A DNA stretch of 64,000 nucleotides from Corynebacterium yudongzhengii (GCF_003065405.1 NZ_CP026947.1:124001-188000), one strand, 5' to 3'. Positions 18,109 through 27,479 are shown, numbered from the stretch's first letter. Notes: generated by a model from the sequence alone, not told the origin. Made by a program: numbers and translations.

Positions 18109-18198
18109 GTCAGCCCCGCGCTAGCGGGGATGAGCCGTAGTCGTCGACATCAGGAATGCCAAGGATCGCGGCAGCCCCGCGCGAGCGGGGATGAGCCG
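18109..18198. CRISPR. Two-repeat CRISPR remnant with type I-E geometry
   Basis: Two 29-base repeats (18109-18137 and 18170-18198) share the core CAGCCCCGCG.AGCGGGGATGAGCCG and differ at two positions. They flank one 32-base spacer (18138-18169). The CCCCGCGC-N-AGCGGGGATGA-CCG hairpin repeat is the type I-E form common in actinobacteria, and 29+32 spacing is canonical. No cas gene or leader is recognisable between 17.4 and 20.4 kb, so this is an orphan or decayed array. The rest of 17424-18273 holds the decayed gene and the hairpin described separately. Confidence 0.7.
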
Positions 18199-18273
18199 GG
18201 CTTTTTCATTTAGGTCAAGCGGCTGCTTGCCCTTCACCTAGCCCAGCCACCCCAAACTCAGACCTCCAGAAAC

Positions 18274-19710
18274 CTACATCTTCGACTCGATATAGGTGAC
18301 GTGGGTCTCCACGTACTCCATGATGCCGTGCTTGCCATCGGCACCGCCGATGCCGGAGTTGCGACGGCCCGCGTGGAAGCCCTGCATCGCCTCGAAGTTC
18401 TCGCGGTTGATGTAGGTCTCGCCGTAGAGCAGTTCGCGCGCCGCCTTGTGGGCGTGGTGGATGTTCTCGGTGTAGATCGACGAGGTCAGGCCGTAGTCGG
18501 AGCCGTTGGCGAACTCGATCGCCTCGTCCAGGTCCTTCACCGTCACAATCGGCAGGACGGGGCCGAAGATCTCCTCGCGGGTGATCGGGGCGCCCTTCTC
18601 CACGCCGTCGAGAATCGTGGGCTGGAAGAAGAAGCCGTCGCCCTTGTCCGTGGCGGGCTCACCGCCGCAGACGACGGTGGCGCCCGCCGAGACGGCATCC
18701 TGCACCATCTTCCCGCAGGTCTCGACGCCCGCCTTGTTGATCAGCGGGCCCATATCCAGCTCGTCAGTCTCGGAGGTGTCGCCGTAGCGGGTCGCCTCGA
18801 ACTTCTCCTTCAGCTTCTCGACGAGCTCATCGTGCACCGCCTCTTCCACCAGCACGACCTCGGCGCAGTTGCAGACCTGGCCGGTGTTGATCACGCGGGA
18901 GTTCCAGATGGCGGTGGCGGCGAGGTCAAGGTCGGCGTCGGCAAGCACGATGGCCGGCGCCTTGCCGCCGAGCTCCAGGTTGACGCGGGTGAGGTTCTCC
19001 GCCGCTGCGGCCATGATCTTCTTGCCGGTGCCCACGGAGCCGGTCATGGAGATCATGTCGACGTCCTTGTGCGTCGTCATGGCGTTGCCGATGACCGAGC
19101 CCTTGCCTCCGACCATGTTGAAGACGCCGGCGGGCAGGCCGGTGCCGTCGACAAGCTTGGCGAACTCGAAAGCGTTGATGGGCGTTTCTTCAGACGGCTT
19201 GACGACGATCGTGTTGCCCGTCACCAGCGCCGGCGCCATCTTGCGGGCGATCAGGAAGAAGGGGAAGTTCCACGGCAGGATGCCGCCGACCACGCCGAGC
19301 GGCTGGTAGGTGAGGAAGATCGACTCGTTGGGGCGATCCGAGGGGATGACCTCGCCCTCGATGCGGCGGGCGAAGCCGGCCATGTAGTCGAGGTAATCGG
19401 CGGTGAAGTTGACCTCCACCCCCGCGAGTTCGCGGGTCTTGCCCTGCTCGCGCACGAGGTAATCGGCGAAGCGATCGACGTGCTTGCGCAGCTCCGCGGC
19501 GAGCTTCACCAGGTAGGAGGCGCGCTCGACGGCGGGCAGCTTCGCCCACTCGACCTGGGCGGCCTTGGCGGCGGCGACGGCTTCGTCGACGGCGGAGGCG
19601 TCGGACTCCGGCGCCCGGGTGATCACCTCACCCGTGGAGGGGTTCAGCACGTCGTGGTAGTCGGAGGGATCCACGAACTGGCCGTTGATGTAGTTCTGAT
19701 AGTCAGACAC
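18274..19710 (-). CDS. NAD-dependent aldehyde dehydrogenase (AldA-like)
   Basis: This 478-residue aldehyde dehydrogenase is most like lactaldehyde/glycolaldehyde dehydrogenase AldA. It has PLGVVGGILPWNFPFFLIARK and ITGSVG-type SMTGSVGTGKK loops, the general base in ELGGKAPAIV (about residue 250), and the catalytic cysteine in NTGQVCNCAEVV (about 285). The ending EAMQGFHAGRRNSGIGGADGKHG is typical of AldA-like enzymes. The true aldehyde substrate is not determinable. It is transcribed alone, with 142 bases to the next gene upstream. Confidence 0.85.
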   Translation of the reverse strand: MSDYQNYINGQFVDPSDYHDVLNPSTGEVITRAPESDASAVDEAVAAAKAAQVEWAKLPAVERASYLVKLAAELRKHVDRFADYLVREQGKTRELAGVEVNFTADYLDYMAGFARRIEGEVIPSDRPNESIFLTYQPLGVVGGILPWNFPFFLIARKMAPALVTGNTIVVKPSEETPINAFEFAKLVDGTGLPAGVFNMVGGKGSVIGNAMTTHKDVDMISMTGSVGTGKKIMAAAAENLTRVNLELGGKAPAIVLADADLDLAATAIWNSRVINTGQVCNCAEVVLVEEAVHDELVEKLKEKFEATRYGDTSETDELDMGPLINKAGVETCGKMVQDAVSAGATVVCGGEPATDKGDGFFFQPTILDGVEKGAPITREEIFGPVLPIVTVKDLDEAIEFANGSDYGLTSSIYTENIHHAHKAARELLYGETYINRENFEAMQGFHAGRRNSGIGGADGKHGIMEYVETHVTYIESKM

Positions 19711-19852
19711 AGTGATGCTTCTTAAATTGGGGGTCGGTTAAGCTCTGGCTCTATCTACCAGGCTAGCTACTTCCTGCCGCTGCGAGGCGGTCAATTCGAT
19801 GAAGGGTTCGCCTGTGCCTTGTCGCCCAAAAGTCCTCGCTACGGCTGAATCC

Positions 19853-20317
19853 CTAGGAGCCGTTGATCTGCTGGGTGTAGGCGCCGCGCCCGTCGTTGTA
19901 GGAGACGGTGATCTTGGTCAGCTGCTCGGCGGCCCGCTCGCCCTCGAGGGCGGAGGCGGCTTCGTTGCCGATCTGCTCGGCGGTCTCGACGGCGTCGCCG
20001 TCGTTCGGGTCGAGGTTGGTGTCGATCAGCAGGGTGCTTACATTGACGTCCGTGCCCATCACGTGGCCAGCCCAGCCTTCTTCGGCGTCGGCCCAGTCGG
20101 AGGTGCCGGCGGCGTCGAGAAGCGCTTGGTCGACGTCGGCCTCGATCTCTTGGTCGTCGGAGCCGCCGTAGGCCTGGTTGTCGACCTGGCTGCCGACCGC
20201 GCCCTGGTCCTGCTGCGCGACGGCGCCCGGGGTGTTGTCGTCGCCGACGTTGTCGCTGGTGCAGGCGGCGAGGGCGAGGGCACTCAGGGTGATAGCGGCC
20301 AGGGCGGTCTTGCGCAT
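19853..20317 (-). CDS. Small secreted lipoprotein, unknown function
   Basis: This 154-residue protein begins MRKTALAAITLSALALAACT. That is a lipoprotein signal with lipobox LAAC, so Cys19 should be lipidated and the rest anchored outside the membrane. A low-complexity Asp/Gln/Gly-rich linker follows. The compact C-terminal half (about 65-154) is acidic and contains no motif I recognise. The start at 20317 is chosen for GGAGGAGATCCC immediately upstream; a start 18 bases earlier would bury the signal. Confidence 0.75.
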   Translation of the reverse strand: MRKTALAAITLSALALAACTSDNVGDDNTPGAVAQQDQGAVGSQVDNQAYGGSDDQEIEADVDQALLDAAGTSDWADAEEGWAGHVMGTDVNVSTLLIDTNLDPNDGDAVETAEQIGNEAASALEGERAAEQLTKITVSYNDGRGAYTQQINGS

Positions 20318-20442
20318 GGGATCTCCTCCGGTCACGGTGTTGGGTACTCGTAATTTTAACTAATCCCCCACTCTAGGGATAGCGTGGGGCAGGCGGGAGA
20401 GCGTGCCCCCGATCGAGCCCTACGTCACACCGCGTCGTATGC

Positions 20443-21471
20443 CTAGAAGATCTCGATGCGTCCGCCGATGTCCTCGGTCTGCGACAGCTGGCGCACCCAG
20501 TTCGGCCCGCCCGGGTGCAGGCGCAGGACGGGGCGCGAGGAAATCTTCACCGGCGAGACGGAGTCCTTGCTCGCCCCCGAGCGGGCCTCCAGGCGGATGC
20601 GGGTGCGGTGGCCGGCCTCGATGAGCTCCTTGATCTGCGGGGTCTCGGAGGCCAGGTCGTCGCGGGCCTTGGCGAGCTCCGCGATGAACTCGTCGAGCGC
20701 CCCGACCAGCGCCGTGGCGTTCGACTCGCACATCGCCCGCTGCAGATCCGGGGCGGTGGTGGCGACGCGGGTGGCGGACTTGAAGGAACCCGCCGCCAGC
20801 GACTGGGCGAGCACCCCGCCGTTGTCCCCAACCACCGAGAGCGCCGCGGCGAGCACGTGCGGAAGGTGGGAGACGCGGGCGACGGCGGCGTCGTGGTTGG
20901 TCACCAGCGCCGGCACTGCCTCGGCCTTGAGCTTTTCCACCATCCGCGTCACCGTCTTGAACAGCTCGATCCAGGAGGAATCGATCTCCTCGCCGGCGGC
21001 CTCGCACTCGGCGGCGTAGTCATAGGTAATCACCCACGCGGCGCGCTTGAACATCCCGGTCTCTGAGGCCTTCCAGCCGGAGTGCTGCGTGCCGGCCATG
21101 GGGTGGCCGCCGACGTAGCGGGTCTTGAGCCCGCGCGCGTCGATCTCTTCGTAGACGGCGGTCTTCACTGAGACCACGTCGGTGATCCCGCAGTTCGGGG
21201 CGTATTCGACGACCGCGTCGAGTACCTCGCCGACCGCGTGCATGGGCACGGCCAGCACGATGAGCGCGTGGTCCTCGTTGGCGCGGATGAGGGTCTTGTC
21301 GAGGCGATCGGAGGCGTCGAAGCCCTCTTTGATCGCCGTGCGGGCACCTGAAGTGGAACGGTTATAGCCGTAGACAGTCTCGCCGCGGGCCGCGAGGTCG
21401 CGCATGAGCGAACCGCCGATCAGGCCGAGTCCGATGATGCAGTAGGCAGGGGAAGAGTCGTTCGCAGTCAC
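20443..21471 (-). CDS. tyrA: Prephenate dehydrogenase
   Basis: This 342-residue TyrA catalyses oxidative decarboxylation of prephenate in tyrosine synthesis. The Rossmann motif IIGLGLIGGSLMRDLAARG is at about residues 12-30. VGGHPMAGTQHSGWKAS around 117 carries the conserved active-site histidine region, and LVTNHDAAVARVSHLPHVLA around 200 is the helical dimerisation segment. The gene starts at GTG 21471 and is divergent from the tadA-associated gene, with only 39 bases between the starts. This arrangement is shared with C. glutamicum tyrA-tadA. Confidence 0.9.
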   Translation of the reverse strand: MTANDSSPAYCIIGLGLIGGSLMRDLAARGETVYGYNRSTSGARTAIKEGFDASDRLDKTLIRANEDHALIVLAVPMHAVGEVLDAVVEYAPNCGITDVVSVKTAVYEEIDARGLKTRYVGGHPMAGTQHSGWKASETGMFKRAAWVITYDYAAECEAAGEEIDSSWIELFKTVTRMVEKLKAEAVPALVTNHDAAVARVSHLPHVLAAALSVVGDNGGVLAQSLAAGSFKSATRVATTAPDLQRAMCESNATALVGALDEFIAELAKARDDLASETPQIKELIEAGHRTRIRLEARSGASKDSVSPVKISSRPVLRLHPGGPNWVRQLSQTEDIGGRIEIF

Positions 21472-21510
21472 AGTGACAATTATGCCTGATGGCGACTAAT
21501 CTGACTGAGC

Positions 21511-21990
21511 ATGCAGCCCATGAGCTTCGCGGTGACCGTCACTGCCGGCGACGGCCGGTGGAACGTGCGCTCCTTCCGCGATGATTTCGATACCCCGTCC
21601 GCGGCCATCGGCGCCCTGAGGCGGCTGCGGTCCGAGACCGCCGCGTTCGCTTTGATCTGCGTCGAAGACGAGTACTTCGTGATCGCGCGCCTCGCGCCGG
21701 GTACCGAGCGGGTCTTCATCTCCGATATCACCATGGCGGTGGATGACGACTACGCCACCGGCTGGGCCGCGCACGCGGGCCTGGAGATCCCGGCGATCGA
21801 TCCGGACGAGCTCGACGAGATCGACGGCTGGGCCGACGGCGACTTCGAGCTACTCGCCGATCTCGGCATCACCGCCGAAACGCTCACCGTGCTGGCCGAC
21901 GACCCCGAGACCTGGCCCCACGACGCGCTCATGGCCATCGCCGACGATCTAGGCTTCGCCGACGAGTTCGCCGAGGCCGCCGGCTACTAA
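21511..21990 (+). CDS. tRNA adenosine deaminase-associated protein
   Basis: This acidic 159-residue protein of unknown biochemical role is consistently found immediately upstream of tadA in actinobacteria. The N-terminal half (FAVTVTAGDGRWNVRSF, then DEYFVIARLAPG) looks like a small alpha/beta domain. The C-terminal half is rich in Asp/Glu and leucine. An ATG at 21520 is an equally possible start. It lies 16 bases before tadA and is probably cotranscribed. Confidence 0.75.
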   Translation: MQPMSFAVTVTAGDGRWNVRSFRDDFDTPSAAIGALRRLRSETAAFALICVEDEYFVIARLAPGTERVFISDITMAVDDDYATGWAAHAGLEIPAIDPDELDEIDGWADGDFELLADLGITAETLTVLADDPETWPHDALMAIADDLGFADEFAEAAGY

Positions 21991-22006
21991 CCGGCTCCTT
22001 GTTCCC

Positions 22007-22486
22007 ATGGCTCTGCCCACCCCGCAACCGCAGCGCCGCGCCGAGTCCCGCATGCGCCGCGCACTCGCGGTCGCGCGCGAGACCCCGCCCGGCGATGTGC
22101 CCGTCGGCGCCGTGCTTTTCGACGCCGCCGGCCACGAGCTCGCCGCCGCCACCAACCGCCGCGAGGCCGACCAAGACCCCACCGCGCACGCCGAGGTCCT
22201 CGCGATCCGGCAGGCGGTCCGGCGCCACGGTGACGGCTGGCGGCTGTCGGGGTGCGAGCTCGTCGTCACGCTGGAGCCCTGCGTGATGTGCGCGGGCGCC
22301 GCGGCGGGTGCCCGCGTGGCTTCCGTGGTTTATGGGGCCTATGAGCCGAAGACGGGGGCGTGCGGTTCGCTTATCGACGCCCTGCGCCTGCCCGCGGCCG
22401 TCCACGTCCCGGAACTGAGCGGCGGGGTGCTGGAGAAAGAGTGTGCCGAATTACTTGAAGATTTCTTCAATGAGCTGCGAAAATGA
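22007..22486 (+). CDS. tadA: tRNA-specific adenosine deaminase TadA
   Basis: This 159-residue zinc deaminase converts A34 to inosine in tRNA-Arg(ACG), the tRNA encoded twice in this window. The zinc and catalytic motifs are HAEVLAIRQAV (His and proton-shuttle Glu) and EPCVMCAGA (PCxxC). DVPVGAVLFD precedes them as usual. The C-terminus is complete. No good ribosome-binding site precedes ATG 22007, so translation may be coupled to the upstream gene. Confidence 0.92.
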   Translation: MALPTPQPQRRAESRMRRALAVARETPPGDVPVGAVLFDAAGHELAAATNRREADQDPTAHAEVLAIRQAVRRHGDGWRLSGCELVVTLEPCVMCAGAAAGARVASVVYGAYEPKTGACGSLIDALRLPAAVHVPELSGGVLEKECAELLEDFFNELRK

Positions 22487-22622
22487 ATTCCAGGTTACGA
22501 ATGCGTATCTATTGTTTGGGAGGCTAGCCATAAGCCGGCCATCGGCGATAGCGTAGGGGAAGTCAGGCATTCGCTTGGCGAAGCGAAAACCGCAATTCCG
22601 ATCAGACTAGGCAGGGATGAAC

Positions 22623-22826
22623 ATGTCGAAGGACATCAACGAGAAGGCAGAAGAGCTCGGCGGCAAGGCCAAGGAGGCCTTCGGCGAGGCCACCAACGAT
22701 GAGTCCGTGAAGGACGAGGGCAAGGCCGACCAGGTCAAGTCCGACGTTAAGGAGAAGTTCTCCGACGCTGGCGACGCTGTCAAGGACGGCATCAACAAGA
22801 TCGCCGGCAAGTTCCAGGACAAGTAG
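22623..22826 (+). CDS. CsbD-family stress-response protein
   Basis: This 67-residue protein is highly charged and Lys/Glu/Asp-rich, with the CsbD pattern ELGGKAKEAFGEATNDES and DEGKADQVKSDVKEKFSDAGD. The family is abundant under general stress, and its molecular role is unknown. ATG 22623 is preferred over 22617 for spacing from AGGCAGGG. The 136 bases upstream contain a small hairpin (TTCGCT/AGCGAA at about 22569-22587) but no promoter I can name with confidence. Confidence 0.8.
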   Translation: MSKDINEKAEELGGKAKEAFGEATNDESVKDEGKADQVKSDVKEKFSDAGDAVKDGINKIAGKFQDK

Positions 22827-22874
22827 AGCTGGTGATTTGGTCGCGCCCGCACGCGTCCGTTAGAGTCTTTCGAC

Positions 22875-22962
22875 GGTGGCGTGTCCGAGCGGCCGAAGGT
22901 GTTCGCCTCGAAAGCGAATGTGGGTAAAACCACCGAGGGTTCGAATCCCTCCGCCACCGCCA
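22875..22962 (+). tRNA. tRNA-Ser (anticodon CGA), CCA encoded
   Basis: Acceptor GGTGGCG pairs with CGCCACC; the discriminator is G and a genomic CCA follows. The anticodon loop CTCGAAA gives CGA. A long variable arm is present. Confidence 0.95.
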
Positions 22963-22972
22963 GAGCTTTTGG

Positions 22973-23008
22973 CGCCGTCTCCACAGAACATGCGGAGGCG
23001 GCGTTTTT
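22973..23008 (+). terminator. Terminator of tRNA-Ser(CGA)
   Basis: CGCCGTCTCC pairs with GGAGGCGGCG (one mismatch) around an 11-base loop, followed by T5. Confidence 0.85.
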
Positions 23009-23098
23009 CGCTCTCTAGAGACTCCACACCTACAATGAGTCAGACCCGAAGACACATTTTTCTATCGCGTTTATGACGCGTGAGAGGCGTTTGCATAA

Positions 23099-25546
23099 GT
23101 GGCTGAATTCCTGTTTCGCCTGGGCAAATGGTCGTTCCTGAATAAGTGGAAGGTCATCGCCGCCTGGCTGGTCATCTTCGCGGGGATGACCGTGGCGGCC
23201 CTGACCCTGATGAAGCCATTTACCTCGGAGTTCGAGATTTCTGGCACGCCGGCGATTGAGGCCGTCGAGAAGCTTGACGAGGAGTTCCCCGGCGCCGGCC
23301 AGAGCGTGAACGCCGCTACCGTGAACGTCGTCTTCCAGGCCCCAGAGGGCGAAACCCTCGACGAGCCGCAGAACAGCGCGGCGATGGATGAGACGCTCGC
23401 CTATATCGAGGACAACCTCGACGATAGGCAGGGCACCGAGCGTTTCGGCAACCCGCTTAAGGTCTCGGAGGAGCTCCAGCGCACGGTCTTCGACCTCGAG
23501 ACCGAGATGGGCCTGCCGGAGCCGACCGCGCGGGCGGACGCCGAGAACCTCGCGATGGTCTCCGACGACCGCACCATCGCGTACACCACTTTCACCTTCG
23601 ACGCCGAGTCGGCGCAGGCCGTCACCGAGGACCAGCGCCAGGTGGTCCGCGACGCCATCGAGGTCGGCGAGGACGCCGGCGTGCGCGTCGAGGCCGGGGG
23701 CCCGGGCTTCGGCGAGGCGATCGTCATCAACACCACCAGTGAGATCATCGGCCTGGCGGTGGCGTTCATCGTCTTGATCATCACCTTCGGCTCGCTGATC
23801 TCCGCGATCAAGCCGGTGGTCACCGCCGTGGTCGGCGTGGGCATCGGCGTGCTCACCATCTTGACCTCGACGCACTGGCTCACGCTCAACGACATCACCC
23901 CGGTGCTCGCCGTGATGATCGGCCTGGCCGTCGGCATCGACTACTCGCTGTTCATCCTCTCGCGCTACCGCGCCGAGTACCAGAGGCTCGGCGGGCCGGA
24001 CGCCGCGGGGCTCGCCGCTGGCACGGCCGGGTCCTCGGTGGTCTTTGCTGGCATGACCGTCTTCGTCGCGCTGGCTGCCCTGGTGATCGCGAACATCGAG
24101 TTCCTCACCTGGATGGGTCTTTCGGCCGCGCTGACCGTCGCCATCGCCGTGGTCATCGGACTTACCCTCACCCCTGCGCTTCTGGGCCTGACCCGCTCCA
24201 AGGCCTTCGGCGGCAAGATCCCCGGGCTGGCCGGCAACCCCGGCTGGGGCAAGAAGGAAGAACCGCCGCGCAGCTCCTGGCGTTCGCTGGAAGGCGAGAC
24301 CCTTGGCACCAAGTGGGTGAAGTTGATCCAGCGCGTCCCGGGCCTGGTCATCGCGGTCGTCGTGCTCGGCTTGGGCGCGATGAGCCTGCCGGTCAGCCAG
24401 CTCGAGATGGCGCTGCCTTCGGATGCCACCTCCGGCAAGGAGACCACCCAGCGCCAGTCGGCCGAGCTCATGGCCGAAGGCTTCGGCGAGGGCGTCAACG
24501 CGCCTTTCCTCATGATCGTCGACGCCGACAACGTCAACCCCGACGCCGCCCCGCTGGTGCCGATCAAAAACGCCATCCAGGACGCGGGCGAGGACGTCAA
24601 CGAGCGCGAGGCCGCCGGCCTGGCGTCCTACCTGTACACCGTCAGCCAGGCGAACTCGCTGGTCGACGTCAAACACGCCCAGCTCGTCACCGTCAACGAC
24701 GACAACTCCTCCGCCCAGGTGCTGGTTACCCCGGAGACCGGCCCGGCCGATCAGCGCACCGCGGAGACCGCCAGCGCCCTGCGCAGCATCGGCACCGAGA
24801 TCCAGGACGCCACCGGTGTCTCCATCGGGCTGACGGGGCTGACCGCGGTGCAGATGGACATCACCGAACGCCTCGGCGAGGCCATGCCGCTGTATCTCAG
24901 TGTGGTCGTCGGCCTGGCGATCATCCTGCTGCTGCTTGTGTTCCGCTCGATCATGGTGCCGGTGGTCGCCAGCCTCGGCTTCCTGCTCTCCGTCGGCGCC
25001 TCCTTCGGCCTGACCATCCTGGTGTGGCAGGAGGGGCTGTGGGGGCTCGTCGACACCCCGGCGCCGCTGATCTCTTTCATGCCGATCTTCCTGATCGGCG
25101 TGACCTTCGGCCTGGCGATGGACTACCAGATCTTCCTCGGCACCCGCATGCGCGAGCACTACGTCAAAACCGGCGGCAGCAACGAGCTCTACAACAAATA
25201 CAACGGTGTGGAGGAATCCGTCGTCGTGGGCTTCTCCCGCGGCGTACGCGTGGTCACCGCCGCCGCGGTCATCATGATCGCCGTGTTCGTGGCCTTCATC
25301 AACCAGCCGCTGCCGTTCATCCAGATCTTCGGCTTCGCCCTCGGCTTGAGCGTCTTCTTCGACGCGTTCTTCATCCGCATGGGCCTGGTGCCCGCCGCGA
25401 TGTTCATCCTGGGACGGGCCACCTGGTGGATGCCGAAGTGGATGGATAAGATCCTGCCGAACATCGACATCGAAGGCACCAAGCTCGAGGAGCGCTTCGA
25501 AGGCGTCGATCGCACCAAGGACAACAAGGAATCCCTCGACGCATGA
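23099..25546 (+). CDS. MMPL-family RND transporter
   Basis: This 815-residue RND-superfamily membrane protein has two MMPL domains. Each has one helix, a large extracytoplasmic domain and a block of about five helices. GLAVGIDYSLFILSRYRAE in the first half and GLAMDYQIFLGTRMREHYV in the second carry the Asp-Tyr proton-relay pairs on TM4 and TM10. Relatives in this order export mycolate-type lipids or other hydrophobic compounds; the cargo here is unknown. GTG at 23099 is used as start. Its stop overlaps the tgt start by four bases. Confidence 0.85.
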   Translation: MAEFLFRLGKWSFLNKWKVIAAWLVIFAGMTVAALTLMKPFTSEFEISGTPAIEAVEKLDEEFPGAGQSVNAATVNVVFQAPEGETLDEPQNSAAMDETLAYIEDNLDDRQGTERFGNPLKVSEELQRTVFDLETEMGLPEPTARADAENLAMVSDDRTIAYTTFTFDAESAQAVTEDQRQVVRDAIEVGEDAGVRVEAGGPGFGEAIVINTTSEIIGLAVAFIVLIITFGSLISAIKPVVTAVVGVGIGVLTILTSTHWLTLNDITPVLAVMIGLAVGIDYSLFILSRYRAEYQRLGGPDAAGLAAGTAGSSVVFAGMTVFVALAALVIANIEFLTWMGLSAALTVAIAVVIGLTLTPALLGLTRSKAFGGKIPGLAGNPGWGKKEEPPRSSWRSLEGETLGTKWVKLIQRVPGLVIAVVVLGLGAMSLPVSQLEMALPSDATSGKETTQRQSAELMAEGFGEGVNAPFLMIVDADNVNPDAAPLVPIKNAIQDAGEDVNEREAAGLASYLYTVSQANSLVDVKHAQLVTVNDDNSSAQVLVTPETGPADQRTAETASALRSIGTEIQDATGVSIGLTGLTAVQMDITERLGEAMPLYLSVVVGLAIILLLLVFRSIMVPVVASLGFLLSVGASFGLTILVWQEGLWGLVDTPAPLISFMPIFLIGVTFGLAMDYQIFLGTRMREHYVKTGGSNELYNKYNGVEESVVVGFSRGVRVVTAAAVIMIAVFVAFINQPLPFIQIFGFALGLSVFFDAFFIRMGLVPAAMFILGRATWWMPKWMDKILPNIDIEGTKLEERFEGVDRTKDNKESLDA

Positions 25547-26802
25547 AAGACTTAACCTTCGAGGTGGGCGCGCTTCTCGACGGCGCTCACGGCCGCACCG
25601 GGCGCATCCACACCCCGCACGGTCCCATCGACACCCCGGCGTTTATCCCCGTGGCCACGAAGGCGACGGTGAAAACCCTGACCCCGGAACAGATCCGCGC
25701 CACCGGGGCGCAGGCGATCTTATCGAACGCCTACCATCTCTACCTGCAGCCCGGCGCCGAGATCGTCGACGAGGCCGGGGGAGTGGCCGCCTTCGAAAAC
25801 TGGCACGGGCCCACCTACACCGACTCCGGCGGCTTCCAGGTCATGAGCCTGGGCGCGGGATATAAGAAGGTCCTCGCCATGGACACGGCGGGGCTGACCC
25901 GCAACGATATCCGGGCCGCCGAAAAGGAGCGCCTGGCGATCGTCGACGACGACGGCGTGAACTTCAAGTCGCATCTCGACGGCTCGCGCCACCGCTTCAC
26001 CCCCGAGGTGAGCATGCAGATCCAGCACGCGCTCGGCGCGGACCTCATCTTCGCCTTCGACGAGCTCACCACGCTCGTCGAGCCCCGCGCCTACCAGGAG
26101 ACCTCCGTCGAGCGCACTCGCCGGTGGGCCGAGCGCTGCCTGACAGAGCACGACCGCCTGACCCGCTTGCGCGCCGACAAACCCCGGCAGTCGCTGTGGG
26201 GCGTGGTCCAAGGCGCGCAGTACGAGGACCTGCGCCGCGTGGCCGCCCGCGGGCTCGAGGAGCTGTCCCGACGCGCCGAGGACGAGGGCCGGCGCGGCTT
26301 CGGCGGCTACGGCATCGGCGGAGCGATCGAGAAGGAGAATCTGGGCACGATCGTCGGGTGGGTGTGCGAGGAGTTGCCCGTCGATAAGCCCCGCCACCTG
26401 CTGGGGATCTCCGAACCGGATGACCTCTTCGCCGCCGTCGAGGCCGGCGCCGACACCTTCGACTGTGTGGCGCCCACCCGCCTGGCGCGCCGCGGCGGGG
26501 TGTACACCCTCGACGGGCGGATGAACCTCACGGCCGCGCGCTTCAAGCGGGACTTCCGGGGCGTCGATGAGGAATTCGGCGGCTATGTCAGCGAGAACTA
26601 CTCGCGGGCGTATCTGCACCACCTGCTCAAGGCGAAGGAGTTCCTCGCCGGCACCCTGTGCACCATCCACAACCTGGAGTTCATGATCCGGCTGGTCGAC
26701 GACATCCGCGCCCACCTCAACGCCGGCACCTACCGCGAGTTCCGCGACGCGTTCATGGCCCGCTACTACGCCCACGGCGGCCGGGCGCAGGCTGGTGTCT
26801 AG
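25543..26802 (+). CDS. tgt: tRNA-guanine transglycosylase-like protein lacking the zinc cysteines
   Basis: Tgt exchanges G34 of GUN-anticodon tRNAs for preQ1 or queuine. The 419-residue protein keeps the TIM-barrel landmarks: YTDSGGFQVMSLG (base-binding Asp), LIFAFDELTT, WGVVQGAQYEDLR, FGGYGIGG, and the nucleophile Asp in ADTFDCVAPTRLARRGG. The family zinc site C-x-C-x2-C-x25-H is altered. Residues 345, 347 and 350 are Phe, Gly and Ser, while His376 remains. It is translationally coupled to the MMPL gene and converges on a queuosine-precursor transporter, with gluQ beyond it. Confidence 0.85.
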   Translation: MKDLTFEVGALLDGAHGRTGRIHTPHGPIDTPAFIPVATKATVKTLTPEQIRATGAQAILSNAYHLYLQPGAEIVDEAGGVAAFENWHGPTYTDSGGFQVMSLGAGYKKVLAMDTAGLTRNDIRAAEKERLAIVDDDGVNFKSHLDGSRHRFTPEVSMQIQHALGADLIFAFDELTTLVEPRAYQETSVERTRRWAERCLTEHDRLTRLRADKPRQSLWGVVQGAQYEDLRRVAARGLEELSRRAEDEGRRGFGGYGIGGAIEKENLGTIVGWVCEELPVDKPRHLLGISEPDDLFAAVEAGADTFDCVAPTRLARRGGVYTLDGRMNLTAARFKRDFRGVDEEFGGYVSENYSRAYLHHLLKAKEFLAGTLCTIHNLEFMIRLVDDIRAHLNAGTYREFRDAFMARYYAHGGRAQAGV

Positions 26803-26807
26803 GAGTT

Positions 26808-27479
26808 TTAGTAGTTTTCGTGGCGCTTGACCGCGCCGACGACGGCGTAGGTGATCGGCAGCAGTAGCGCCTCGAGGGCGGTCTTCCAGGCGAAACCGAC
26901 GAGGACGTAGTTGATGAAGTCGCCGGCCGTGGCCACGCCGATGACCGGGGCGGCGATCGCGCAGAACAGTAGGGTGTCGCCGAACTGGCCGATCACGGTC
27001 GAGCCCAAAAGGCGCGCCCACAGCGACTTTTCGCCCGTGCGCTTCTTAATCTGCACCAGGGCCCACGCGTTGAGCAGCTGGCCGACGGCATAACCCGCCA
27101 GGGAGGCGAGGATGATCTGCGGGACCAACCCGAGCACGGAGGCAAACGCCTCCTGGTTGTCGTAGAAGTCCGCCTCCGGCAGCCAGATGGCGATGTAGAA
27201 GCACACCGCGGCTAGGATCGTGATGCCGAAGCTGGTGAAGATCGCCAGCCGGGCGTTGCGGAAGCCATAGACCTCGCTGATCACGTCACCGACGACGTAG
27301 CCCAGCGGGAAGAGGAAGAACGCGGCGTCGAGCACGAAGGGGCCGATCTGGACGCCCTTGGTCGCCGTGATGTTGGAGATCAAAAACACGGCGGCGGACA
27401 CGGCCACGAGCACGGGGAAGATGGTGGTCCCGGTGCGGACGTGGCGGGGTGCTTCTGCTGTCATAGTCACAGCGTTCAT
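26808..27479 (-). CDS. yhhQ: Queuosine precursor transporter (YhhQ/QPTR, VUT family)
   Basis: This 223-residue membrane protein with about six helices belongs to the VUT_1/YhhQ family, which imports queuine or preQ0/preQ1. Signature stretches are [46 protein letters not shown] and [19 protein letters not shown]. It converges on tgt with 5 bases between the stops and is divergent from gluQ with 16 bases between the starts. Adjacency to both supports a salvage role. Confidence 0.88.
   Translation of the reverse strand: MNAVTMTAEAPRHVRTGTTIFPVLVAVSAAVFLISNITATKGVQIGPFVLDAAFFLFPLGYVVGDVISEVYGFRNARLAIFTSFGITILAAVCFYIAIWLPEADFYDNQEAFASVLGLVPQIILASLAGYAVGQLLNAWALVQIKKRTGEKSLWARLLGSTVIGQFGDTLLFCAIAAPVIGVATAGDFINYVLVGFAWKTALEALLLPITYAVVGAVKRHENY

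Noticed and set aside
23030..25159. Long open frames antisense to the MMPL and other genes
   Set aside because: They are by-products of high GC. The sense frames carry clear family motifs, and the antisense frames are Arg/His/Asp-rich with no domain.
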